DNA of 47,295 nucleotides, taken from positions 1 through 47,295 of the forward strand of contig JAGVLX010000045.1 of the NCBI GenBank assembly GCA_020054065.1. The letters run 5' to 3'. The DNA comes from Parachlamydiales bacterium (GTDB taxonomy: Bacteria > Chlamydiota > Chlamydiia > Chlamydiales > JAEYWL01). Within the stretch, counting starts at the first letter, position 1. The number at the start of each line of letters is the position of its first letter. This document shows, piece after piece, positions 40,064 to 47,295 of the stretch. A program made the position numbers and the translations under genes. The notes beneath the pieces were generated by a model, which saw nothing but the letters and a program-made list of their open reading frames with translations, was not told where the DNA came from and did not search any database.

Positions 40064-43000
40064 TTATTTTTTATGCATGGTGATCGAAGGGTGGGATAGC
40101 GAGCCGGCAATCGAAAACGTAAATACATCTGTTCCTTTGAAGATCAAATTGTATGGCTGAACGCCAATGGTCAGATCCAGCGAGCCGCTCAAGTCAATCA
40201 CTCCTTGGGACGATTTAGGCAAGATGTAGCGTAACAATTTGTTTTCGGTGTGGACATCTTTCAGTTTGGTGATCACGATCTTATCGCCATTCATTTTGTA
40301 GTGGATGGAGCCAGCCACCGGAATCAGCGCTTGCGGAGTGATCCCGACCGCTTTTAAGTGCTCCAGCTGTTCCGACGAAAAATAGGCAGAAGGGAGCCGG
40401 GCATCAATGCGCTGGATGGTCAACACTCCGTCATTCCGGTTTAATTTTAGGGTGCCAGCTAGTTCTTGAATGGTCGTCTCATAAATCGTAGCTTTCTGGC
40501 TGATAAACGAGTAGCTTCCGTCGCTGACTCTCTTCCAGCGCACAGGAACATTTAAAAATGTTGCCTGCTGCGCCAGAAAATGGAACTCTCCTGTTTTGCC
40601 GCCTTGACGGGCGACTCCGGTGATTTGAATGGGATTTCCTGGCAAACGATAGTGTCCCGTGAAATTCAATTGGTCGCTAGGGATCAAATATTCAGCTTGC
40701 TGCAGGACCAATTGATTAAACTTAAGTCCACTGCCTTTAAATGTCAGGGTCACACCTCGTTCAGAGGAATAATGGCATTGCACCTCCTCATGCTCATCGA
40801 CGGCATAGCCGGCCAGCTCCAACCCTTGCAGGGAGCCTTGCAAGTCAGCCGAAGCAATCCAGCCGTTCGATCCCTGAAACAGATCTAAATCCAGCTTTCC
40901 TTTTCCATGCATCCACCCTTTTACCGATAAGCCGTCGGCCATTTTTTGCAAACCAGCAATTTCTTGAAGATTGTCTAAATGGATATCCAACAAATTGATC
41001 TGCGCCCGCAGATGATGAGTGCGCTGATGGTAATTGCCGCTTAGTCCCATTTTCAACGATTTGCCTAAACGTACGCCCATATACGGGATTTTTAATTCGC
41101 CTTGACCGTACTCCATCTCAGAGGAAAACGAGAGATCGTCAAGGTCGAATGCCTCGACAATCCACTGACCGCTGCCAATCTTTCCAGAAGTGGACAATTT
41201 TTGAAATGGCTGCGCACCAAAATTCAACCGTTCCCCTGTCAACACATATTCCCAAACGTGATCGCGTCCTGAACGATAGGTCAAATCCAGCTGGAAACGC
41301 CCTTGTGCATGATTCAACTGAGCAAATACCGATTCAGGAATAGTGATCAAACCAGACCGGCTCAGTCGTTTTAAGTCGTAAGTCAATCCGTTTAGATCAA
41401 ACCCCGCGTGGAAAACCAACGCGCCAAGCTGAACATCTTCGACCGTTAAGGAAAACCGTTTGGGCTGAATCGATCCAATATGGGTCAATTGGGGATCAAA
41501 TACCACCTGAAGCACACGCGCTTCTGGATCCATTTCTAATATGCCCGCTGCCCGTACGACATCCCGGTTGCGGTCTCCCAGCCACACATCGAACGCACCG
41601 CGGCGCTGTTGTGGGGAAGGAAGCTCGATTTTCTCTCCGTTCACGGTGTACTCTTCTGCACCGTCAGCCGACCCGAGCAAAAGCGTGCCCTGCAAGTCCG
41701 TAATAGTCAATTGATCTTGAGGAAAGGCATAATCGAAATTAAGGCTGATGTCATGCAAAGATGCATCATGAGCCCCAAGGTTTAACGTTCCTTCTGATAA
41801 TGAGCCTTGCACCGCTGCCTTAATCTCACACGCCCCTTGTTTACAAATCATCTGCAACTGATTGCCGGAGGTTGTCAGGCTGATCTCCCCTTCGAGCGGC
41901 ACCTTCAGCAAAAGATGATCCGGGTGATATTTCGCAATAAAATCTTTCAATTCCGAAAAGGTGCCTGTGATGGCATCACTCACGAGATTCATCTCGAGCG
42001 CTTCAGGATCATCCTTAAGCGGTTTGATGAACACTTGGCCATAAAAATGAAATCCTTGGAAGAACCCATCGGCACGTTTAAATGCGATTCCCTGCTCTGC
42101 AGGCGTCAGCACGGTTTGCAAATCTTCCAACACAACGCCGCTAAATGCATCATAGAAGCGCCCTTCATTCAGGGAGATGGAAAACGGATCAAATTGCAAC
42201 TCAGCTTCTCCCATTTCAAGAGCAGTAATGGCAGGGAACGGGATTGAACCATGCTGGCGTGTAATCGCCACTTTCATTTCGCCATGGTGACTCAAAAACT
42301 GAAATTGGGTCGGCTCCAGAATATGATTTTCGTGAATACGGATTTGCCCGTTGACATGCTGCAAGGTGGTTGCGCCGCTGTGAAGGCTGACTCCCCCGTC
42401 TTTCAAGGTCAAATCTGCCGATAGATTCTGCCCATATGAAATTTCACCGTCAAGCTCTCCAGAAAAAAAATCCACATGTTTCATCAAGGGAATGACGACC
42501 GCCGCTAGAGGTTTAATGGCTGCAAAATCGTTCGCGTTAAAATGATGGAGTTCACCTGCCAGCCGCTTCAGAGTCCGCCCGTTGAGTTCCAGAGTCCATG
42601 CGGATGCACCAACCGTGAATAAAGCTGAAATTTCGATTTTCTTATCCACCCCTGCCTCGAGCTCAAATCCGAGTGGATGGTTGGGATTGTTAGAAAAAAC
42701 CAGCTCTCCCTGGTCGGAACTCAGGCGGGCATGCGGAGTGAGCGGAATCCAGCTTGTGATTCCCAGGTGAGCAGGAGGATTCCAACCGGTGAATTGATCG
42801 CTGATTTTCAAAACGGGATGAATTAAATGAATCTGGGCATCGATCGACCGCTTGCGCCAGTCGATGGTGTATTTTACTTCTGCTTTTTCTGCAATCAACT
42901 CTGTTCCAGGACCTAACGGTAAGACAGGCTGGAGATAGACGAGTTTTTGATTTTCCGAAATAAGCCGTTCATAGCGAAAGGGCTCGCCTAAAAAGCCGGA

Positions 43001-43108
43001 TAAATAGTTTTGCAGAAGCCGCTGAGCAATATAATCTTGCGATAAATAGACACCGACATAAACCAGGCAAACAAGAATGATTAATCCTAAGCATGCATAT
43101 TTTTTCAT
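40064..43108 (-). CDS. Large AsmA/TamB-like envelope protein
   Basis: 1014 residues with one N-terminal membrane anchor (CLGLIILVCLVYVGVYL), then a long chain of predicted beta strands (repeated short hydrophobic-polar alternation, e.g. LVYLQPVLPLGPGTELIAEK, LQVVFDPQLTHIGSI) and a C-terminal AsmA-like part ending GVQPYNLIFKGTDVFTFSIA. This is the plan of the AsmA/TamB/YhdP class, which bridges inner and outer membrane and is thought to move phospholipids. The exact subfamily is unclear. First gene of a minus-strand unit with comF. Confidence 0.72.
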   Translation of the reverse strand: MKKYACLGLIILVCLVYVGVYLSQDYIAQRLLQNYLSGFLGEPFRYERLISENQKLVYLQPVLPLGPGTELIAEKAEVKYTIDWRKRSIDAQIHLIHPVLKISDQFTGWNPPAHLGITSWIPLTPHARLSSDQGELVFSNNPNHPLGFELEAGVDKKIEISALFTVGASAWTLELNGRTLKRLAGELHHFNANDFAAIKPLAAVVIPLMKHVDFFSGELDGEISYGQNLSADLTLKDGGVSLHSGATTLQHVNGQIRIHENHILEPTQFQFLSHHGEMKVAITRQHGSIPFPAITALEMGEAELQFDPFSISLNEGRFYDAFSGVVLEDLQTVLTPAEQGIAFKRADGFFQGFHFYGQVFIKPLKDDPEALEMNLVSDAITGTFSELKDFIAKYHPDHLLLKVPLEGEISLTTSGNQLQMICKQGACEIKAAVQGSLSEGTLNLGAHDASLHDISLNFDYAFPQDQLTITDLQGTLLLGSADGAEEYTVNGEKIELPSPQQRRGAFDVWLGDRNRDVVRAAGILEMDPEARVLQVVFDPQLTHIGSIQPKRFSLTVEDVQLGALVFHAGFDLNGLTYDLKRLSRSGLITIPESVFAQLNHAQGRFQLDLTYRSGRDHVWEYVLTGERLNFGAQPFQKLSTSGKIGSGQWIVEAFDLDDLSFSSEMEYGQGELKIPYMGVRLGKSLKMGLSGNYHQRTHHLRAQINLLDIHLDNLQEIAGLQKMADGLSVKGWMHGKGKLDLDLFQGSNGWIASADLQGSLQGLELAGYAVDEHEEVQCHYSSERGVTLTFKGSGLKFNQLVLQQAEYLIPSDQLNFTGHYRLPGNPIQITGVARQGGKTGEFHFLAQQATFLNVPVRWKRVSDGSYSFISQKATIYETTIQELAGTLKLNRNDGVLTIQRIDARLPSAYFSSEQLEHLKAVGITPQALIPVAGSIHYKMNGDKIVITKLKDVHTENKLLRYILPKSSQGVIDLSGSLDLTIGVQPYNLIFKGTDVFTFSIAGSLSHPSITMHKK

Positions 43109-43110
43109 AA

Positions 43111-43221
43111 AAATTCCCTGCTCCTGCCCGTGTCCGCTGTTCTTAGTAGATAGGTGAGCAAAAGGTATACAAAAAAATCCAATTGTTAATAAAGAGTTTT
43201 ATCGGGCAAGGGCAGGGATTA
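43111..43221. repeat. CTGCCC/GGGCAG inverted repeat upstream of nqrB
   Basis: TCCCTGCTCCTGCCCG and CGGGCAAGGGCAGGGA form imperfect arms around about 75 bases in the divergent gap between the AsmA-like gene and nqrB. Related to the GGGCACGGGCACG repeat at 18.77 kb. Possible nqrB promoter elements (TTGACT at 43230, TATAAA at 43257) lie just after it, but their spacing of 21 is too long for a confident call. Confidence 0.5.
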
Positions 43222-43303
43222 CGAATCTATTGACTTTTGCGTTTTTTTTGTTAGCCTATAAAAGTTAATTTACGCCCAATTTTTAGTTGCCAAGGTCATT
43301 GCG

Positions 43304-44848
43304 ATGCTTCGTAAAATTTTAGATTACCAACTTTCGCTAACGCAACCGGGGAAGCCTCTTGCTAAGCTGCATACGTTAGTTCAGGCGATGGATACCTTCC
43401 TGTACGAAGCGCCGGTCAACACGAAGCGCAGCCCCCATATCCGTGACGCCGTCGACCTTAAACGGTGGATGATTATCGTCGTCTTCGCCCTGCTGCCCGT
43501 CTGTTTGATGGCCATCTGGAACACCGGCCTGCAAAGCTTCGTCTATTCAAGCGGCGACTACCGCCTCATGAATGAATACCTTGCCTCACTTGGATCGCTG
43601 CATGACTACTTCGCCTTTGCCGCAAAAGATAACCGCTATCTGACTATCTTAAAAGAAGGCGCTTCCATCTTCCTGCCGATTGTTCTTGTCTCTTATGCAG
43701 TCGGAGGGTTGTGGGAAGCCCTATTCGCGTCCATCCGCGGCCACGAAATTGCGGAGGGATTTTTGGTTACCGGAATCCTCTATCCGCTCATCCTCCCACC
43801 GACGATTCCGTTATGGATGGTTGCTGTTGGAGTCTCCGCCGGCATCGTATTTGGCAAAGAGATCTTCGGAGGCACCGGCATGAACATTGTCAACCCTGCC
43901 TTGTGCTGCCGCACTTTTTTATTTTTTACCTTCCCTGGAAAAATGTCAGGCGACGTGTGGGTAGGAAGCCACTCCTCGGTTGTACGAGAAAGCTTAGCCA
44001 AAATGAACCAAGATGCCAACCTCTCCTCCATGGACAGCTATACACAAGCGACTATGCTCGCCAAATTCAACGTCAACCCGGAAGTTAAACGGATTCACAT
44101 CGACGCTATCGCTAGCAACAACCTAGGCTCCGACGTCCAAACCTATCACGCACTGCAATCCCATTTTTCCAGCTGGACCGCCGGCGGACACGCCGACGCG
44201 AAATTGGGCCAGCTCACTGCCGAGCAGATGAAACAATTTGTCACCTCGCCGCTTGCGGACGGCGGACTTGGCCTCTCCCCCGGCTACTATGACGACGCCT
44301 ATCGTTTTGCTTCCTTAAACTACGGCATCGGGGATAGTAACCACGACACCGTCTGGTTCCTGGGCAATAAACTCGGATCGCTAGGGGAAACCTCAATACT
44401 CGCCTGTTTGATCGGTGCGCTGATCCTCATCTTCTTCGCCGTCGGATCGTGGCGCACGATGGCCGCTACCGCGTTAGGGGCATTTTTAACCGCGAACGCC
44501 TTTACGTGGGGCGCCGCTCTTTTTGGTGCGGAAGGCGGAGCCTGGGCGCCGGCCCCCTTTGGCTTTCCCGCTTACAAACATTTTTTGCTGGGCGGCCTAG
44601 CCTTCGGCCTGGTCTTCATGGCAACCGATCCTGTGTCGTCGCCGGTGCAAAAATCAGCCCAGTGGGTTTTTGGCCTGATGGTGGGAATGGTGGCGATCGT
44701 CATCCGAGTGATTAATCCAGCCTATCCAGAAGGAGTGATGTTGGCGATCGTGATGGCTAACTGCTTTGCTCCCCTATTTGATTATTACGCTGTCCTCAAT
44801 TTTAGGAGTCGCAACCGTGCCAGAGTCCCCCTCAAAGCCGCCGCTTAA
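43304..44848 (+). CDS. nqrB: Na+-translocating NADH:quinone reductase subunit B
   Basis: 514 residues, about 10 membrane helices, with NqrB motifs (FGGTGMNIVNPALCCRTFLFF; GLGLSPGYYDDAYRFASLNYG; FMATDPVSSPVQ). FMN is attached to a Thr of an xxAT motif; here DSYTQAT places it at about T250. With NqrC-E and unlinked NqrA and NqrF it forms the Na+ pump that is the main NADH dehydrogenase of chlamydiae. Overlaps nqrC by 32 bases. Confidence 0.97.
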   Translation: MLRKILDYQLSLTQPGKPLAKLHTLVQAMDTFLYEAPVNTKRSPHIRDAVDLKRWMIIVVFALLPVCLMAIWNTGLQSFVYSSGDYRLMNEYLASLGSLHDYFAFAAKDNRYLTILKEGASIFLPIVLVSYAVGGLWEALFASIRGHEIAEGFLVTGILYPLILPPTIPLWMVAVGVSAGIVFGKEIFGGTGMNIVNPALCCRTFLFFTFPGKMSGDVWVGSHSSVVRESLAKMNQDANLSSMDSYTQATMLAKFNVNPEVKRIHIDAIASNNLGSDVQTYHALQSHFSSWTAGGHADAKLGQLTAEQMKQFVTSPLADGGLGLSPGYYDDAYRFASLNYGIGDSNHDTVWFLGNKLGSLGETSILACLIGALILIFFAVGSWRTMAATALGAFLTANAFTWGAALFGAEGGAWAPAPFGFPAYKHFLLGGLAFGLVFMATDPVSSPVQKSAQWVFGLMVGMVAIVIRVINPAYPEGVMLAIVMANCFAPLFDYYAVLNFRSRNRARVPLKAAA

Positions 44849-45755
44849 TGTAAATACGAATGCATTTACATTTCTGTTCATGGTGATCCTAAGTTTCGTC
44901 TGTGCAACCATCTTGTCTTTGCTTGCCAGCGCTTTATCTAAACCGCAAGAGGTCGCCAAAGATCTCGACCGCAGTAAAGAGATGATGAAAGCGGCCCGGA
45001 TTATCGGCTACAAAGGCAATTTTCAACTTGTCGAAAAACAAACCATCACACCAGCAAAGTATGAGCAAGGGGGGATCCTCGTTCCCACCCAAGAGATTGT
45101 TTTGCCTTCGCGCAATGATATCCTCGATGTCTACAATCTGCGCCTAAAACCTTTTCTAGTCGATGCACAAGGCAATACCACGACGTTTGAAAAAGCGCAG
45201 ATCGACATGCAGAAATATTTGACCGATTATAAAAAAACCGGCTACTACAAAGAACCGCTAAAACTAATTTATAAAATCCTTCCCAATCCCCAAAATGCCG
45301 CCGAAATCAAAGATTTGGAAAACAAGCCGCCAGTCGGCTATGTCATTCCAGTCAACGGATTCGGCCTCTGGGGACCGATCTACGGATATTTAGCGATCGA
45401 GCCAGACGGCAATACCATCATCGGCATTTCGTGGTATGAACACATTGAAACACCGGGACTCGGCGCAGGGATCGGCGAGGAGTATTGGCAAACCCAGTTT
45501 CCGGGCAAACACATTTTTCAGGCCAACCCAGATGGCAAAACCGATTTCATGAGCGCACCGATTGGCATCGTTGTCGTCCGCGGCAAAGTGACTGAAGTGT
45601 TAGGGGACAACCCGAAAGCGTTAAGTGCTGTCGACGGAATGGCCGGCGCCACCCTGACCGGCAATGGCGTCACACAAGCGTATCGCGATGTGTTTACCGC
45701 TTACAAGCCATTCTTGCAAAAAATTCATGATCAACATATCAAATCAAAAGAGTGA
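44817..45755 (+). CDS. nqrC: Na+-translocating NADH:quinone reductase subunit C
   Basis: GTG 44817 with AGGAG at 44804-44808 gives 312 residues; an upstream in-frame start at 44766 would read through the nqrB end without a ribosome binding site. One N-terminal membrane helix (FTFLFMVILSFVCATILSLLA) is followed by the periplasmic FMN-binding domain; the flavin Thr is T279 in DGMAGATLTGNG. ETPGLGAGIGEEYWQTQF is typical of NqrC. Confidence 0.96.
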   Translation: MPESPSKPPLNVNTNAFTFLFMVILSFVCATILSLLASALSKPQEVAKDLDRSKEMMKAARIIGYKGNFQLVEKQTITPAKYEQGGILVPTQEIVLPSRNDILDVYNLRLKPFLVDAQGNTTTFEKAQIDMQKYLTDYKKTGYYKEPLKLIYKILPNPQNAAEIKDLENKPPVGYVIPVNGFGLWGPIYGYLAIEPDGNTIIGISWYEHIETPGLGAGIGEEYWQTQFPGKHIFQANPDGKTDFMSAPIGIVVVRGKVTEVLGDNPKALSAVDGMAGATLTGNGVTQAYRDVFTAYKPFLQKIHDQHIKSKE

Positions 45756-45761
45756 GACCCT

Positions 45762-46391
45762 ATGGCAAATAAACCGCCCGTCTTAAATTACTTCACAGAT
45801 CAAATTTGGGGCGGCAACCAAATTCTCGTTGCAGTGCTCGGGATTTGTTCTGCTTTAGGGGTCACTAACCGCCTCTCGGTAGCGATCACAATGGGCTTGT
45901 CAGTCACGTTTGTGACGTCATTTTCTTCCTTCTTCGTCTCGCTTCTGCGCAACTACACACCCGACAGCGTCCGTATGATCACGCAGCTGGCCATCATCTC
46001 GGTTTTTGTCATCATTATCGACCAGTTCCTCAAAGCCTATTTTTTTGGCATCTCAAAAGTATTGAGCGTTTTCGTCGGACTGATTATCACCAACTGCATC
46101 GTCATGGGACGCACCGAGGGGATGGCAAAGAACGTCGAGCCGATTCCCGCCTTCCTAGATGGCGCTGGAGCTGGCATGGGGTATGCCATCGTGCTGTTCA
46201 TCGTCGGGGCCATCCGCGAGCTATTCGGATTCGGACAATTGCTCGGCCACCAGATCGTTCCCCTGAATTGGTACGCAACGGCAACGACTGGAGGATACGA
46301 AAACTTAGCGCTCATGGTCAGTCCACCTGCCGCATTTTTTATTTTAGGCGGCATGATCTGGCTGTTTAACCTAGCCAAAAAACCGGCTTAG
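45762..46391 (+). CDS. nqrD: Na+-translocating NADH:quinone reductase subunit D
   Basis: 209 residues, six membrane helices. Starts 6 bases after nqr[34 protein letters not shown] and [10 protein letters not shown] are NqrD/RnfE signature stretches; the conserved Cys of TNCIV binds the membrane iron centre shared with NqrE. Confidence 0.97.
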   Translation: MANKPPVLNYFTDQIWGGNQILVAVLGICSALGVTNRLSVAITMGLSVTFVTSFSSFFVSLLRNYTPDSVRMITQLAIISVFVIIIDQFLKAYFFGISKVLSVFVGLIITNCIVMGRTEGMAKNVEPIPAFLDGAGAGMGYAIVLFIVGAIRELFGFGQLLGHQIVPLNWYATATTGGYENLALMVSPPAAFFILGGMIWLFNLAKKPA

Positions 46392-46406
46392 TCGAGGATA
46401 TTGCTT

Positions 46407-47108
46407 ATGTTAATGGGTCCATACGAATCGATCAACTTGCTCGGATTATTCATCCAAGCGGTATTTATCGAAAACTTCCTCCTGGCTAACTTTTTAGGCA
46501 TGTGCACCTACTTGGCTTGCTCAACAAAGTTGAAAACCGCCAATGGACTTGGAGTTGCCGTCGTATTCGTATTAACCATATCAGGAATGTTGAACTGGTG
46601 CGTCCATGCGTTCGTCACTGGACCAGGAGCGTTGTCGTGGCTGGGGTATTTTGGACTTGATGTCGCCAATATCGACTTAAACTTTCTTGAATTCTTATTG
46701 TTTATTTCGGTCATCGCCGGATTTACTCAAATTTTGGAAATATTGATTGAGCGGTTTTCCCCAGCTCTATACATGTCTCTCGGACTATACTTGCCTCTCA
46801 TTGCTGTTAACTGTGCGATCTTGGGCGCCTGCCTCTTTGCTGTCACGCGCGAGTACCCCTTCCTGCCCAATTTAGTCTACGTGTTTGCCTCTGGAGCAGG
46901 CTGGTGGCTGGCGATTGCCCTGATCGCCGCTATCCGGGAGCGGTTGGCTTCGGCCAATGTCGTGCCCGCCCTGCGCGGCATGGGAATCACCTTTATGATG
47001 ACCGGATTGATGTCGATGGCGTTCCAAGGGTTTACCGGGATTAAGCTTGCTAACCCCAGCGGCACGGTTCCTATTAGCGAAGTTGAAAAACAAGTCGCAT
47101 CAAAATAA
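46407..47108 (+). CDS. nqrE: Na+-translocating NADH:quinone reductase subunit E
   Basis: ATG 46407 has GAGGA 8 bases upstream (233 residues); ATG 46413 is a second possibility. Six membrane helices. FLGMCTYLACSTKLKTANGLG and LIAVNCAILGACLF carry the conserved cysteines of the NqrE/RnfA family. Related to nqrD and turned inside out in the membrane. Last gene of the nqr unit; nqrF is not next to it, as expected in chlamydiae. Confidence 0.97.
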   Translation: MLMGPYESINLLGLFIQAVFIENFLLANFLGMCTYLACSTKLKTANGLGVAVVFVLTISGMLNWCVHAFVTGPGALSWLGYFGLDVANIDLNFLEFLLFISVIAGFTQILEILIERFSPALYMSLGLYLPLIAVNCAILGACLFAVTREYPFLPNLVYVFASGAGWWLAIALIAAIRERLASANVVPALRGMGITFMMTGLMSMAFQGFTGIKLANPSGTVPISEVEKQVASK

Positions 47109-47112
47109 ATTT

Positions 47113-47160
47113 ATCGCAAAGAAGCAAAGGGGCCGGTTAAAATAATTTCTTTGCTTCTCC
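47113..47160. repeat. CGCAAAG-type inverted repeat, copy 2
   Basis: ATCGCAAAGAAGCAAAG and the answering CTTTGCTTCT lie just after nqrE. Shorter than the 32.2 kb copy; likely end of the nqr transcript. Confidence 0.6.
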
Positions 47161-47269
47161 TAAATAACAAATTTTATCTGATTATATTTTAGTTGGTAAG
47201 AATGTCTTAAACAATTCAACACGAAGCGAAGCAGGTCCTCTATGGCCCTCTATCGGTAAATAACTAGAA

Positions 47270-47295
47270 GAAAAATTCAACACAGAGGCACGAAG
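47270..47295. repeat. Probable start of another CACTGAG/CACAGAG-type repeat, cut by the window edge
   Basis: AACACAGAGGCACGAAG resembles the left arm at 8342 (ACCGAGGCACAGAG). The rest lies outside the window. Between 47161 and 47269 I see no gene. Confidence 0.35.

Noticed and set aside
43230..43262. nqrB promoter TTGACT ... TATAAA
   Set aside because: The 21-base spacing is outside the usual range; kept only as a note under the nearby repeat.
44766..44816. Longer NqrC from an upstream start
   Set aside because: It lies within nqrB coding sequence, lacks a ribosome binding site, and GTG 44817 has AGGAG at proper distance.
43304..47108. Absence of nqrA and nqrF as an odd, broken operon
   Set aside because: nqrB-C-D-E with nqrA and nqrF elsewhere is the normal chlamydial arrangement.

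Overview
The window comes from a chlamydia-like (environmental) member of the phylum Chlamydiae. The strongest evidence is gene order. The block Scc4-like chaperone, SctD/CdsD with FHA domains, CdsE, CdsF needle, CdsG, CT668-like, SctN, SctO, SctP, SctQ, PknD, SctC is the chlamydial type III secretion (T3S) cluster as known from C. trachomatis CT663-CT674. The block nqrB-C-D-E without nqrA or nqrF is also the chlamydial arrangement. Base composition is moderate and many proteins are larger than in Chlamydia, which fits an amoeba-associated lineage. The genus cannot be fixed from the sequence alone.

Layout. 1-1239: clpX, missing only its first codon(s). 1.4-14.8 kb: an exported-protein island with three large T3S-like proteins of unknown family, each behind a structured 5' leader; two SycD/LcrH-type chaperones flanking a membrane protein of unknown family; and the translocators CopB-like (SctE) and CopD-like (SctB), ended by a strong terminator. 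15-30.7 kb: the T3S apparatus operon from the Scc4-like chaperone to a very large SctC secretin. 30.8-32.2 kb: a lipoprotein and a secreted YidD-like protein. 32.3-34.2 kb (minus): SulP transporter. 34.3-35.8 kb: der. 35.9-36.9 kb: a PEP-CTERM surface protein. 37.0-38.4 kb: brnQ behind what looks like a transcription-attenuation leader with a valine-rich leader peptide. 38.5-43.1 kb (minus): AsmA/TamB-like protein, ComF, DUF2608 protein. 43.3-47.1 kb: nqrB-nqrE.

How the genes work together. CdsE and CdsG chaperone the CdsF needle; SctN/O/Q form the cytosolic export machinery; SctP is the length/substrate switch; SctD and SctC form the membrane rings; PknD is expected to phosphorylate the FHA protein SctD. 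The island upstream supplies what is exported through the needle (translocators, possibly tip proteins) and the chaperones for it. Several of these genes share an extended promoter and/or a short RNA leader motif with the needle gene, suggesting common control.

Most notable signals: (1) the brnQ leader peptide/attenuator; (2) a leader-RNA motif shared by cdsF and two island genes; (3) PknD fused to a SpoIIE-type phosphatase domain that has lost key acidic residues; (4) a 1572-residue secretin with exact 68-residue tandem repeats; (5) a PEP-CTERM protein in a chlamydia; (6) at least six families of intergenic inverted repeats, one of which fills the whole gap between sctQ and pknD.
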